A stretch of DNA of 64,000 nt from a virus, in IMG/VR virus record IMGVR_UViG_3300040801_002923, positions 54,482 to 118,481 of that record; one strand, written 5' to 3'. The stretch's first letter is position 1. Each line of letters starts with the position of its first letter. Positions 42,327-49,609 of the stretch are shown here, piece by piece. A program made the position numbers and the translations under genes. A model generated the notes under the pieces. The model worked only from the letters and a program-made list of their open reading frames with translations, ran no database searches and was not told where the DNA came from.

Positions 42327-44600
42327 ATGGCAAATCCAGAAGACTACATCATCAGATTTACGGATCCTGTTCGTAGTGACGGTCAAGTTGTAAGCTCTAC
42401 CGAAGCACCTACGTTTATCATTCGTCCGTTTACAGTAGATGGTCCACAACACCCAACGCTTAATCAGGTGTTTTCGGATCCCGAGACAGGCACCGGTGTT
42501 AGTAAGCGATCTCCTGTTGTACTGTACGGTAAAGGTATCCCTCAGTACGGCGAACAGATGGCAAACAACTGGTTGCAATCTGTTGAAAACTTTGCTGGAT
42601 CTACTCCTCCTTTGGGATCTGCAGCTATCCCCGGCGTGGCGTGGTTCCAAGACGAGCGGTATTGGTTCAATACCGCTCTAGGCACGTTGTTTGTGTGGTC
42701 TGATGCCACTGACGAATGGCTGCCTCAAGCGGTTACCGTTCAAGGACCTGTACCAACCGCAGCAGGAACTGTTGGCGACTATATCTACGCAACAGACACG
42801 GGGGAACTTTTCCTCTACTACGAGTGGACAGATTACACCCCTGCGTTCGGTGGGTGGATTCAGCGTCTCGTTCGACAAGAGATCGTTGATGCGCCTAACC
42901 CTGTAGTAAATCCAGCGGATTTGCCGCGACGTACGCTAAGTGTATACGATCCGACTGTTGGTACCGAAGGGTTCAACAAACTGCTATCGTATCGTGGTAA
43001 CGACGCGGGCGATCCGGTTCTTGGAGATCTGCACGTCGGCGGCGAGGGGTTCTTCGCTGGAACGGTTACCGCAGCTGCGCCAACACTCGATACGCACTTA
43101 GCCACAAAGCAATATGTTGATGGTGAAATTAGCATTGCGATTGGCGGCAACAATCAACTTCACGAGCTGCTCGATGTTGATACAGGAATCAACGCATTAT
43201 CTACGCCACCGGCCGATGGTGATGCCTTTTTCTTCGACACCAGTCTTGGAGGTACATTCGGAGGTGAGGCGTATCCCGGTAGGTGGACGGCCCGCGGAAT
43301 CGTATCTGCAGACATTGGCGATCTAACAGCGACAATCAATGCGGGTATCGGTGGAGCCTCTCTGACCGACTTGGCAAACGTAGACGTCCCCGCACCGAGC
43401 AATGACCAGATTCTCAGCTTCAATAACGTTTCAGGCAGCTGGGAAGCGCGCAACGAGCGTTTTGTACTGGGTACAGCCGAAGCAACGTCATATACAGTTA
43501 CGAGTAACGAAATCACGCTAAATCGAAACGACGGTAGCACAGTTGTTATCGGTGATGTTTCAGCAGCTAGCGATCTTAGCGCCCACATTGGTGCAACTAT
43601 CGCCCACGATGATACTCAGATTGATTGGACAGGTGGTGCTCTGCCTAATGCAGCCAGCACACCTAACAACATTCAGGAAGCGGTTATAGCAGTTGACGCA
43701 GCTCTTGCTTCTGCTGGCGCTATTGGATACACCTCTCTGGGCGGTGGTGGAACAAATGGTAGCGGCTCAGCCGATTCATCCACGGGACTCGGTTCCATTC
43801 AATTTGTTTCTAACACAGCAGCTATTGGCATTACTGTAGCCAACGGTTCGCCAGTCGACACAGTAACATTCACTTTCAGTGATGCAGGAATCAACCATGA
43901 CGCCCTTTTGAACTTTGTCGCAAACGAACATATTGATCACGCATCGGTTAATATCAACTCCGGTGCAGGTCTAACGGGTGGTGGCAACATCACAACGTCC
44001 CGAACGCTGTCCCTCGACACGAGTAACTCTAGAAACGTTGACCACAACGCAGTCAGCATTAATGCCGGTACGGGGTTGACTGGTGGTGGCACAATTGCTT
44101 CGTCCCGAACAATCAACCTGACCAACACCGGTGTAGCAGCAGGGTCATATACAAACCCCAACATTACCGTCGACGCACAGGGGCGAATTACGTCTGCAGC
44201 AAATGGATCGGGTGGATCTGGTGTTACGGAATCAGGCACTTCAGCTGCGTTCACACCAAACGGTGGCACAAATATTGGGATTGTGAATCCTTTGAGTGGA
44301 CCACCCGATATGTTCCAATGCGTACTGGTTTGCCAGAGTCCTGACCAAGGATATGCAGCTGGGGACATCATTGTGTTGAATCCCCAAGGTGTAGATTTCG
44401 ATGAAGCGGGCGGCCAATCGACATATGGTGGTAAAGTTGCTTATGACTCCAGCTCGGACCAATTCCGTGTAAGCTTCTACTCGCACACAGTTGCTCCTGG
44501 TCTTGCTATTCTTGTGCAACCATTTGCGACAGCAACTTCTGCAATGGCCACAATCGTATCAGCAAACTGGCAAGGCTTCATTAAGGCGATAAGGTTTTAA
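42327..44600 (+). CDS. Large tail-fibre protein with a related head module
   Basis: 757 residues. The head (about 60-105: VLYGKGIPQYGEQMANNWLQSVENFAGSTPP ... GVAWFQDE) is a diverged form of the module in the three preceding genes. HLATKQYVDGEI (about 253-264) is a common fibre linker. The shaft region near 410-450 has an HIGATIAHDDTQIDW element, and 550-620 has two copies of AGLTGGGNITTSRTLSL / TGLTGGGTIASSRTINL, a repeat frequent in phage fibres. The C-terminus (QCVLVCQSPDQGYAAGDIIVL) is unlike those of the three paralogues, so it probably carries another binding tip. Confidence 0.82.
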   Translation: MANPEDYIIRFTDPVRSDGQVVSSTEAPTFIIRPFTVDGPQHPTLNQVFSDPETGTGVSKRSPVVLYGKGIPQYGEQMANNWLQSVENFAGSTPPLGSAAIPGVAWFQDERYWFNTALGTLFVWSDATDEWLPQAVTVQGPVPTAAGTVGDYIYATDTGELFLYYEWTDYTPAFGGWIQRLVRQEIVDAPNPVVNPADLPRRTLSVYDPTVGTEGFNKLLSYRGNDAGDPVLGDLHVGGEGFFAGTVTAAAPTLDTHLATKQYVDGEISIAIGGNNQLHELLDVDTGINALSTPPADGDAFFFDTSLGGTFGGEAYPGRWTARGIVSADIGDLTATINAGIGGASLTDLANVDVPAPSNDQILSFNNVSGSWEARNERFVLGTAEATSYTVTSNEITLNRNDGSTVVIGDVSAASDLSAHIGATIAHDDTQIDWTGGALPNAASTPNNIQEAVIAVDAALASAGAIGYTSLGGGGTNGSGSADSSTGLGSIQFVSNTAAIGITVANGSPVDTVTFTFSDAGINHDALLNFVANEHIDHASVNINSGAGLTGGGNITTSRTLSLDTSNSRNVDHNAVSINAGTGLTGGGTIASSRTINLTNTGVAAGSYTNPNITVDAQGRITSAANGSGGSGVTESGTSAAFTPNGGTNIGIVNPLSGPPDMFQCVLVCQSPDQGYAAGDIIVLNPQGVDFDEAGGQSTYGGKVAYDSSSDQFRVSFYSHTVAPGLAILVQPFATATSAMATIVSANWQGFIKAIRF

Positions 44601-44601
44601 C

Positions 44602-45141
44602 ATGAATACACTAGCAGCACTTGAACACCTCGGCTTTGTAAATGGTACCGATTTCACTGTTTCTTTCGACGGCACTCTTACGTGGCTGTCCGCTAGCTCA
44701 CAGCCTACCGAACAGGAGATTGTTGATGCGTGGGACCAGATACAGATTGACGTATCGGGACAGGAGTTTGCTCTCAAACAAGCGCTATGTCTGCACGACA
44801 TTGACACGCTGGCTGAGCAGAAGCGACTAACCTATATCTCAGCTGGTAACGGACAAGTTCTCGTTTATGAAAAAAAGGAACAACAAGCGCAGGCATTCAA
44901 AGATGGTGGGTATGCTAATCCAGAAAATTATCCTTTTGTGCAGAAAGAAGCGGCTGCCGTGGGGTTAACACCAACCGAAATGGCTGACCTGATTCTTCTC
45001 AGAGCAAGTGAATGGGAAAATGTGGGATCGTCCATTGAAGCACTGCGCCGCGCTGCTAAAATTGCCGTCGAAGCAGCGATCAATACTCCAGAAATCGAAG
45101 GAATCATGACGCAATACCAAACGGATCTTGACGCGATCTAA
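44602..45141 (+). CDS. Putative tail-fibre accessory or chaperone protein
   Basis: 179 residues starting one base after the large fibre gene. The C-terminal 80 residues (GLTPTEMADLILLRASEWENVGSSIEALRRAAKIAVEAA) are helical and resemble phage proteins found directly after fibre genes that act as fibre assembly factors or accessory tips (DUF4376-like region). The N-terminal part (DFTVSFDGTLTWLSASSQPTEQEIVDAWDQI) is a short mixed region. Assignment rests on position and general similarity. Confidence 0.6.
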   Translation: MNTLAALEHLGFVNGTDFTVSFDGTLTWLSASSQPTEQEIVDAWDQIQIDVSGQEFALKQALCLHDIDTLAEQKRLTYISAGNGQVLVYEKKEQQAQAFKDGGYANPENYPFVQKEAAAVGLTPTEMADLILLRASEWENVGSSIEALRRAAKIAVEAAINTPEIEGIMTQYQTDLDAI

Positions 45142-45156
45142 TCGCCCTGGTATAAT
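45128..45156 (+). promoter_or_regulatory. Strong sigma70 promoter, 6 nt before ATG
   Basis: TTGACG (45128-45133), a 17-base spacer and consensus TATAAT (45151-45156). ATG 45163 follows after 6 bases, so the transcript would start at or within a base or two of the initiation codon. The -35 box lies in the end of the preceding gene. Confidence 0.8.
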
Positions 45157-45162
45157 GTCGGT

Positions 45163-45738
45163 ATGGATATTGACATTGACTTTCCTTCCGACTTTGACCC
45201 ACTTACCATCTTCGATGCTACCAGAGCGTCGATGGTTAAGAACGGCAACTTGGTCAAGCATCCGGTTGGTATCTATTTTCAGAATATTCCAACCGACTCG
45301 CTAACGGGATTAGCCGCGATTCCGCATAAAGAAGCTCAGGATCTTGGATATCTGAAGATTGACTTTCTGCACTTGACTATCCTGGACAACTTCAACAACA
45401 AAGAAGAAATTCGGCAGTTGATGAAGATTCCTCCCGATTGGTCTTTACTGCAAGATCCAGAGGTAGTGCCCAAGTTGTTTCAGCTTGGTAGACAAGGTCA
45501 GCTCCTGGCTAAAACCAAACCCCAATCGATTCAGGAGCTAGCTGAAACGATCGCTCTAATCCGCCCCGGAAAACGTGAACTCGTGCCAGCCTATCTCAAA
45601 GACCCGGACGCTGTGCGCCCGTACCTGTACACTAAACCTGAGAACGGAAAGCAGTATTACAAGAAGTCGCATGCAATTGCTTATGCATTGACGATTGTTC
45701 TTCAGTTACACCTCATCAAAGGTGGGATCATCCCATAA
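45163..45738 (+). CDS. DnaE-like fragment: catalytic half of a family C polymerase palm
   Basis: 191 residues. It opens with MDIDIDFPSDFD, the catalytic D-x-D motif of bacterial DnaE (PDIDIDF), at the exact point where the protein at 31951-32529 ends. HPVGIYFQNIPTDSLTG (about 37-53) parallels the HAAGVVIS-PL segment, LGYLKIDFLHLTILD (about 64-78) contains the third catalytic Asp, SIQELAETIALIRPG (about 126-140) parallels the DLVALVALYRPG helix, and KKSHAIAYALTIVLQLHLIKGG (about 165-186) parallels KSHAAAYALISYQTAYLK. The helix-turn finger regions and the tail are absent, so it is a severely reduced enzyme or a regulatory relic. No intein sequence is present at the break. It has its own promoter. 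Confidence 0.75.
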   Translation: MDIDIDFPSDFDPLTIFDATRASMVKNGNLVKHPVGIYFQNIPTDSLTGLAAIPHKEAQDLGYLKIDFLHLTILDNFNNKEEIRQLMKIPPDWSLLQDPEVVPKLFQLGRQGQLLAKTKPQSIQELAETIALIRPGKRELVPAYLKDPDAVRPYLYTKPENGKQYYKKSHAIAYALTIVLQLHLIKGGIIP

Positions 45739-45741
45739 ATA
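45736..45741 (+). promoter_or_regulatory. Late promoter motif TAAATA, 5 nt before ATG
   Basis: TAAATA overlaps the stop of the DnaE-like gene and leaves 5 bases before ATG 45747. No Shine-Dalgarno is present. Confidence 0.62.
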
Positions 45742-45746
45742 GTTGC

Positions 45747-46097
45747 ATGAGAATCTTCGAAGACCGCACAGCAGCCATACTATCGCCCACACTTCATCAG
45801 AAGATAGTGTTGGCTAAAATTCACGTTTCTGCAAACCCCGAGGTCGCGGGACGCGCAATTTCTGCTGACGGCAAATTAGTCGCCGCGCGTGACATTCTAG
45901 CTCGGTTAGGGATGATTGAGTATTCCGACAAAGGCGCTCGATTGACTGCTCAGGGTGAGGAGCTTATGGCAAACGTAAGTCCGCCTCTTATTGACGAAAC
46001 AGGTTCTTTGACTCCCGAAGGCGAAAAGCTAGCTAAAGATGGGACGCAACAAACGGAAAGTATTTTCCGATCTATAGCTCGACAGTTGCGTTCTTAA
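45747..46097 (+). CDS. Small hypothetical protein, possible winged helix
   Basis: 116 residues. The middle part (VAGRAISADGKLVAARDILARLGMIEYSDKGARLTAQGEELM) has the helix-turn-helix then beta-wing order of winged-helix DNA-binding domains, with the recurring T-x-x-G-E-E element twice (LTAQGEEL; LTPEGEKL). No enzyme motif. Late-type leaderless start. It overlaps the end of the convergent minus-strand gene by 26 bases. Confidence 0.6.
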   Translation: MRIFEDRTAAILSPTLHQKIVLAKIHVSANPEVAGRAISADGKLVAARDILARLGMIEYSDKGARLTAQGEELMANVSPPLIDETGSLTPEGEKLAKDGTQQTESIFRSIARQLRS

Positions 46098-46530
46098 TGA
46101 TTTGAACCCCCGCGGGTACAGGTTTGCGGCGACGACGCTTAACGCTGCGGACCTTCTCCATGTCAAACATCGGTAACGGTCCTATTACGCGCGTGACGAA
46201 CTCTGTGTTCATCGTGCGATAGACGGGCGCTAGCTGTCCACCCAGCCCAGCTCTTGCAAACGCCATTGACACGGGGATCGTGCCGTAATCAGGCTCTTTG
46301 AACCACTCATGAGCGGCAGTAATTAGAAGTTCTTCGCTAACCCCCGTTGGACTGCACAGGTCAAGTACGTACGCCCTAATTTGCTTGTCGTCAGCATTGT
46401 CAATTACGGTTAGAGAGTGCTCTTTTCGATACTGAACAAGTGTGATGAATGGATAGCCTGAATAGGTGTCCGGATGCGGTTCGACGATCAGTGGATATGG
46501 ATTGCCGCGCTTCGATCTCTTTCTAGTCAT
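46072..46530 (-). CDS. Hypothetical basic protein
   Basis: 152 residues on the minus strand, with ACAGAGAGA before ATG 46530. Both ends are basic (TRKRSKRGNPYPL; RSVKRRRRKPVPAG), the middle holds YPFITLVQYRKEHSLTV and VSEELLITAAHEWFKEPDYGTIPVSMAFARAGL. The charged ends suggest nucleic-acid or capsid contact. Family not recognised. Confidence 0.6.
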   Translation of the reverse strand: MTRKRSKRGNPYPLIVEPHPDTYSGYPFITLVQYRKEHSLTVIDNADDKQIRAYVLDLCSPTGVSEELLITAAHEWFKEPDYGTIPVSMAFARAGLGGQLAPVYRTMNTEFVTRVIGPLPMFDMEKVRSVKRRRRKPVPAGVQIIKNATVEL

Positions 46531-46551
46531 GTATCTCTCTGTCCGACTTGA

Positions 46552-46557
46552 TAAATA
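46552..46557 (+). promoter_or_regulatory. Late promoter motif TAAATA
   Basis: Located 22 bases before ATG 46580 in the gap after the divergent minus-strand gene. Confidence 0.55.
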
Positions 46558-46579
46558 GAGTTAGTTACGGGGTGTATAT

Positions 46580-46924
46580 ATGAGCAAGACACAAGGACTA
46601 TCCTTTGGTGAATTCCTCTCTCTTGAAGAGGGATCGAACAACTACTGCGATTCAATCAAAGACCCAAAATTACGCAAGCAGTGCAAGAAGATGTTTAGCA
46701 AAACAGCTCGTAACGTGACGTACGGGGGTTACTTTGGCCGTGGAAAATCAAACGGCCAGCACCACGGTGCTGGAACCGGTCCTGGACCAGGTACAGGTGG
46801 TGGACACGGACCGGGAGATGGTTCCGGTGGAGGAGCGTACGGTGGTTCTGCTGGTGCCGGTGGCGCAGCAGGTTCAGGATCTGGTAGCGGGGGAGCAGGT
46901 GCAGGCACAGGTGGAGGCGCGTAA
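46580..46924 (+). CDS. Small protein with glycine-rich tail
   Basis: 114 residues. The first 55 residues look like a small globular or helical domain (LSFGEFLSLEEGSNNYCDSIKDPKLRKQCKKMF), with two cysteines. The last 55 are almost only Gly, Ser and Ala (repeats of GAGTG, GSGG), a flexible tail that may be translated from repetitive GGT/GGA codons. Ends 2 bases before the next start. Unknown function; such tails occur in phage structural proteins. Confidence 0.6.
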   Translation: MSKTQGLSFGEFLSLEEGSNNYCDSIKDPKLRKQCKKMFSKTARNVTYGGYFGRGKSNGQHHGAGTGPGPGTGGGHGPGDGSGGGAYGGSAGAGGAAGSGSGSGGAGAGTGGGA

Positions 46925-46926
46925 AT

Positions 46927-47508
46927 ATGTCTATGTTAGATGAAGTGCTACAGGAAATGACAACATCAGGTCGCATCCCTTTGGTATGGGAAAAGCGACT
47001 GCCCTATGTAGCTCAAAAGCGCCTCAAGGGGTCTGTTGAGAACGAGGAAGAGGATGATGATCTTGAGTTCGATGATGAAGATCCGGCATCCGACATTGAT
47101 GATGAAGATCACGACTTCGAGTTCGACGACGAGGACGACGAAGACTTTGACGACGAAGACGATCTTGGTCTCGACGGCGATGATGATCTCGAAGACTTTG
47201 AAGTTGGCGACGACGACTTCTCGGAACTCGACGACGAACAAGATGACCCCGACCGTCAAGGCCTAATCCGAGTAGTTCCAAACGCGCATCTGGTGTACAA
47301 ACGGGCAGCCGAAGACGGGACGTTCGAAGAGCTTTGGATCTACAATACGGGCGACTCCTTTGAGCCTGAGCTCGAAACTCGCCGCGCGATCCTGGCTGGC
47401 ACGGACATCCCGATGAATAGTATGACATCTCAAGATGGCAACCAAGCCTATGTGCTATGGACAGCCGGCAACGCTCAGATGCTACATATTACAGGACTGC
47501 CTTCATAA
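46927..47508 (+). CDS. Protein with a long Asp/Glu tract
   Basis: 193 residues; ATG 46927 overlaps a TAAATA motif (46922-46927). After a short helical start, about 37-100 is nearly pure Asp/Glu (EEEDDDLEFDDED ... DDDFSELDDE). The C-terminal 90 residues are a different globular part with ordered strands (LIRVVPNAHLVYKRAAEDGTFEELWIY; MNSMTSQDGNQAYVLWTAGN). The acidic tract could mimic DNA or bind basic proteins. No family is recognised. Confidence 0.6.
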   Translation: MSMLDEVLQEMTTSGRIPLVWEKRLPYVAQKRLKGSVENEEEDDDLEFDDEDPASDIDDEDHDFEFDDEDDEDFDDEDDLGLDGDDDLEDFEVGDDDFSELDDEQDDPDRQGLIRVVPNAHLVYKRAAEDGTFEELWIYNTGDSFEPELETRRAILAGTDIPMNSMTSQDGNQAYVLWTAGNAQMLHITGLPS

Positions 47509-47549
47509 CCGTTGCCCTGGCCCGAAGGTTTCCTTAAACTGGAGGATCC

Positions 47550-47840
47550 ATGAGCAAGATTAGCCCCGTATTCACTGAACCGAAGAAACCTGCATCAGTA
47601 GAAATTGCTGAAGATGCAGAACTCACGCCGATTACCAAAAAGAAGATCCCCAAAGTCGATGCATCGCGTTGGGATGACATGACTCCCAGTGAGCTGTATG
47701 ACCAACTGTTTATTCTTGAACAGCGCATAATGTATTGCAAGCAATATGGTCATATGGATGCTGCGAAGCAAATTGAACGTGGTGTTGTAGCTCTTCGGCA
47801 ACTAATCGAACAACGAGACAAAGGACTAAACCTACTATGA
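47550..47840 (+). CDS. Small helical hypothetical protein
   Basis: 96 residues, GGAGGA upstream of ATG 47550. The first 45 residues are disordered (EPKKPASVEIAEDAELTPITKKK), the rest forms a helical hairpin (TPSELYDQLFILEQRIMYCKQYGHMDAAKQIERGVVALRQLIEQRD). It ends in GLNLL. Overlaps the glutaredoxin start by 4 bases. Function unknown. Confidence 0.6.
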   Translation: MSKISPVFTEPKKPASVEIAEDAELTPITKKKIPKVDASRWDDMTPSELYDQLFILEQRIMYCKQYGHMDAAKQIERGVVALRQLIEQRDKGLNLL

Positions 47841-48094
47841 GCGTTACAGTATACACCAAAGGTGGATGTACATATTGCGTCCGCGCCAAGCGACTCCTAA
47901 CACAGCGCGGTGTTACATTCCGTGAAGTCAATCTAGATCACGTCGATCGCCGAGACATCGATGCGTTGATTGAAAGCACAAACTGCCGTACAGTTCCCCA
48001 GATATTCATCAACGGGAACTTCATTGGTGGATTTGATGCCCTCGAGGCACTCGACATGAAAGGCGAGCTTGAAGACTTCAAGCCTATCGACTGA
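47837..48094 (+). CDS. nrdC: Glutaredoxin
   Basis: 85 residues. A thiol-disulfide carrier of the glutaredoxin fold; in T4-like phages such proteins often reduce ribonucleotide reductase. The active site is C-T-Y-C at 11-14. TVPQIFINGNFIGGFDAL (about 52-69) is the cis-Pro and GG-hand that binds glutathione. No ribonucleotide reductase is in the window. Coupled to the upstream gene by an ATGA overlap. Confidence 0.92.
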   Translation: MSVTVYTKGGCTYCVRAKRLLTQRGVTFREVNLDHVDRRDIDALIESTNCRTVPQIFINGNFIGGFDALEALDMKGELEDFKPID

Positions 48095-48095
48095 A

Positions 48096-48422
48096 ATGGA
48101 ACAAGAACAGCAACAAGAGCGACACCCAGAGCTAGTTGAAATCCTGCAAGCGGAACTGCAGGAGCTTGCTGCAATCGGAATCTCGCTCAAGAACAAGATT
48201 GCATCGGCTAAGACAAAGCCGAAAAAGGCTTTGTATCTCAAGAAGCAGGAGCGCAACAGTAAGCGTGCTGCTGAGATTCTTCTCTATCTCGAGCGTGTTC
48301 AGATCAGTCAGGCTATCAAGCGCGGTCGCCAGAATCAAGAAATGATTGACGAAAGGACGTCCGATGAACACACTCCTACCGGAGAAAACACTAGCAGCGA
48401 AAGCAATCGACCACAAGTTTGA
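48096..48422 (+). CDS. Small helical charged protein
   Basis: 108 residues from ATG 48096, one base after the glutaredoxin stop; an in-frame TTG at 48069 is a possible but less likely start. It is strongly charged, with helices EILQAELQELAAIGISLKNKIASAKTK and RAAEILLYLERVQISQAIKRGR. The Gln/Glu-rich start (MEQEQQQERHPE) and polar end suggest a disordered or coiled-coil protein. Overlaps the next gene by 59 bases. Confidence 0.55.
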   Translation: MEQEQQQERHPELVEILQAELQELAAIGISLKNKIASAKTKPKKALYLKKQERNSKRAAEILLYLERVQISQAIKRGRQNQEMIDERTSDEHTPTGENTSSESNRPQV

Positions 48423-48804
48423 TTGGCCCAGCATGACCTTTTATGCATCAGCAGAAGGTATTCCCTTCGCAGATGTAGAGATCATCACACTCGCCCAGCG
48501 GTGCAGAGACATTCACGTAAATGCAGCGTTTGGGTGGTGTATGGAGACAGATCTCGTTAACCCCGAAAAGGTCTTGAGTAAACATTTCAACACATTAACA
48601 GAGCCCGAAGCGTATCGTGAGTTTGTCGAGGTAATCACAACCCCCGAGCCACGTGTAATCGTTGGCGTTAACGCTGAGGAAGTAGATGACAACGCGCTTT
48701 CTCATGCGCTCTCTCTCCTCGAGAACGTTGAAAACTACAGCGTACCTTCCTATACTGAGTTTGGATCAACTATCACGATAACTCCCTCCGAGGTGTGGCA
48801 ATGA
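48364..48804 (+). CDS. Hypothetical protein
   Basis: 146 residues from ATG 48364 with GAAAGGA upstream; an earlier in-frame start lacks a good site. The sequence is mixed with FDWPSMTFYASAEGIPFADVEIITLAQ and a cysteine in WCMETDLVN. No motif is recognised. It overlaps the next gene by 4 bases (ATGA), suggesting joint expression with the P-loop protein. Confidence 0.6.
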   Translation: MNTLLPEKTLAAKAIDHKFDWPSMTFYASAEGIPFADVEIITLAQRCRDIHVNAAFGWCMETDLVNPEKVLSKHFNTLTEPEAYREFVEVITTPEPRVIVGVNAEEVDDNALSHALSLLENVENYSVPSYTEFGSTITITPSEVWQ

Positions 48805-49421
48805 TTGTAGCTGTTATGGGTAGTCAAGGCTCCGGTAAGTCAACCGTGTTGGCCGAACTAGAAAAGCGTGGCCACAACGTTGTGTCGCGGAAAACGTCGC
48901 GCTCTATTCTCGAGGAGTGGGGTGTAACTCTTAGCCAAGTCAACAACGATCGCGAGTTAACAATTCGGTTTCAAGATGAAATTCGTGACCGCAAAATTCA
49001 AGATGACATGCAACACAAGATCGGTTCAGAAGAGATTTGGTTCACGGAACGCACCTTCGCAGACCTTTTCACTTACGCGCTGATTGCTGTTGGGAAGGAC
49101 AACGAGTTTAGCGATTGGTTGAATGAATACTATGCCGCTTGCAGGTATTCACAAAATTGCTACGATGGTATCTTCTATCTCAAGGGGGGTCTGTTCGCTG
49201 TTGCCGCCGATGGGGTCAGAGGTGCCAATCAACATTACGCGCGCATGGTTGATATCGTAATGGAAGACATTACGACTGGTATGAATTACGATAGAACTCC
49301 TCTATATAAGGTTGACATTGTAGACTTGCAGGCGCGTGTTGATTTCATCGAAAGCACTGCATTGCGTTTGCAGGCCGAAAAAAGAGTCAGATTCTCATCA
49401 GAGCGGAATACGACTTCGTGA
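48801..49421 (+). CDS. P-loop ATPase/kinase (AAA_28-like)
   Basis: 206 residues from ATG 48801. The N-terminus has VMGSQGSGKST (Walker A at about 7-15), followed by a mobile ELEKRGHNVV. WFTERTFADLFTYALI near 79-94 (with Asp-Leu) is reminiscent of the NMP-binding part of nucleoside or NadR-type kinases. The C-terminal part is helical. It is most like the AAA_28 family of predicted ATPases/nucleotide kinases, whose substrates are mostly unknown. ATGA overlap upstream and GTGA overlap downstream. Confidence 0.7.
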   Translation: MIVAVMGSQGSGKSTVLAELEKRGHNVVSRKTSRSILEEWGVTLSQVNNDRELTIRFQDEIRDRKIQDDMQHKIGSEEIWFTERTFADLFTYALIAVGKDNEFSDWLNEYYAACRYSQNCYDGIFYLKGGLFAVAADGVRGANQHYARMVDIVMEDITTGMNYDRTPLYKVDIVDLQARVDFIESTALRLQAEKRVRFSSERNTTS

Positions 49422-49609
49422 CCACATCCGAGTCCACGATCGCTACGCTCCGTCGCGATCATATCAAACATATTCAACAACGCGTTGAAGGTTTGACGAC
49501 AGCGCAGCTTGAAGCTGTTCGGCTGGTCGTGGACAACGCCAGTGATTTTGAGCGATTTATTTGGTTGCTCGGACAATTTGCCAAGAATAAAAGCAGGGAG
49601 AAACTATGA
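49418..49609 (+). CDS. Small helical hypothetical protein
   Basis: 63 residues from GTG 49418, overlapping the previous stop (GTGA). Nearly all helix (RRDHIKHIQQRVEGLTTAQLEAVRLVVDNASDFERFIWLLGQF). Overlaps the FolE2 start by 4 bases. No function is known. Confidence 0.55.
   Translation: MTTSESTIATLRRDHIKHIQQRVEGLTTAQLEAVRLVVDNASDFERFIWLLGQFAKNKSREKL

Noticed and set aside
31951-45738. The DnaE halves as one gene broken by a sequencing error or frameshift
   Set aside because: They are 12.6 kb apart with many intact genes between. The second has its own strong promoter and ATG, and the first ends in a normal stop followed by another gene with a ribosome site.
47550-47840. Late-transcription coactivator gp33
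   Set aside because: The C-terminal GLNLL faintly recalls the clamp-binding end of gp33, but the rest does not match and the similarity is too short.
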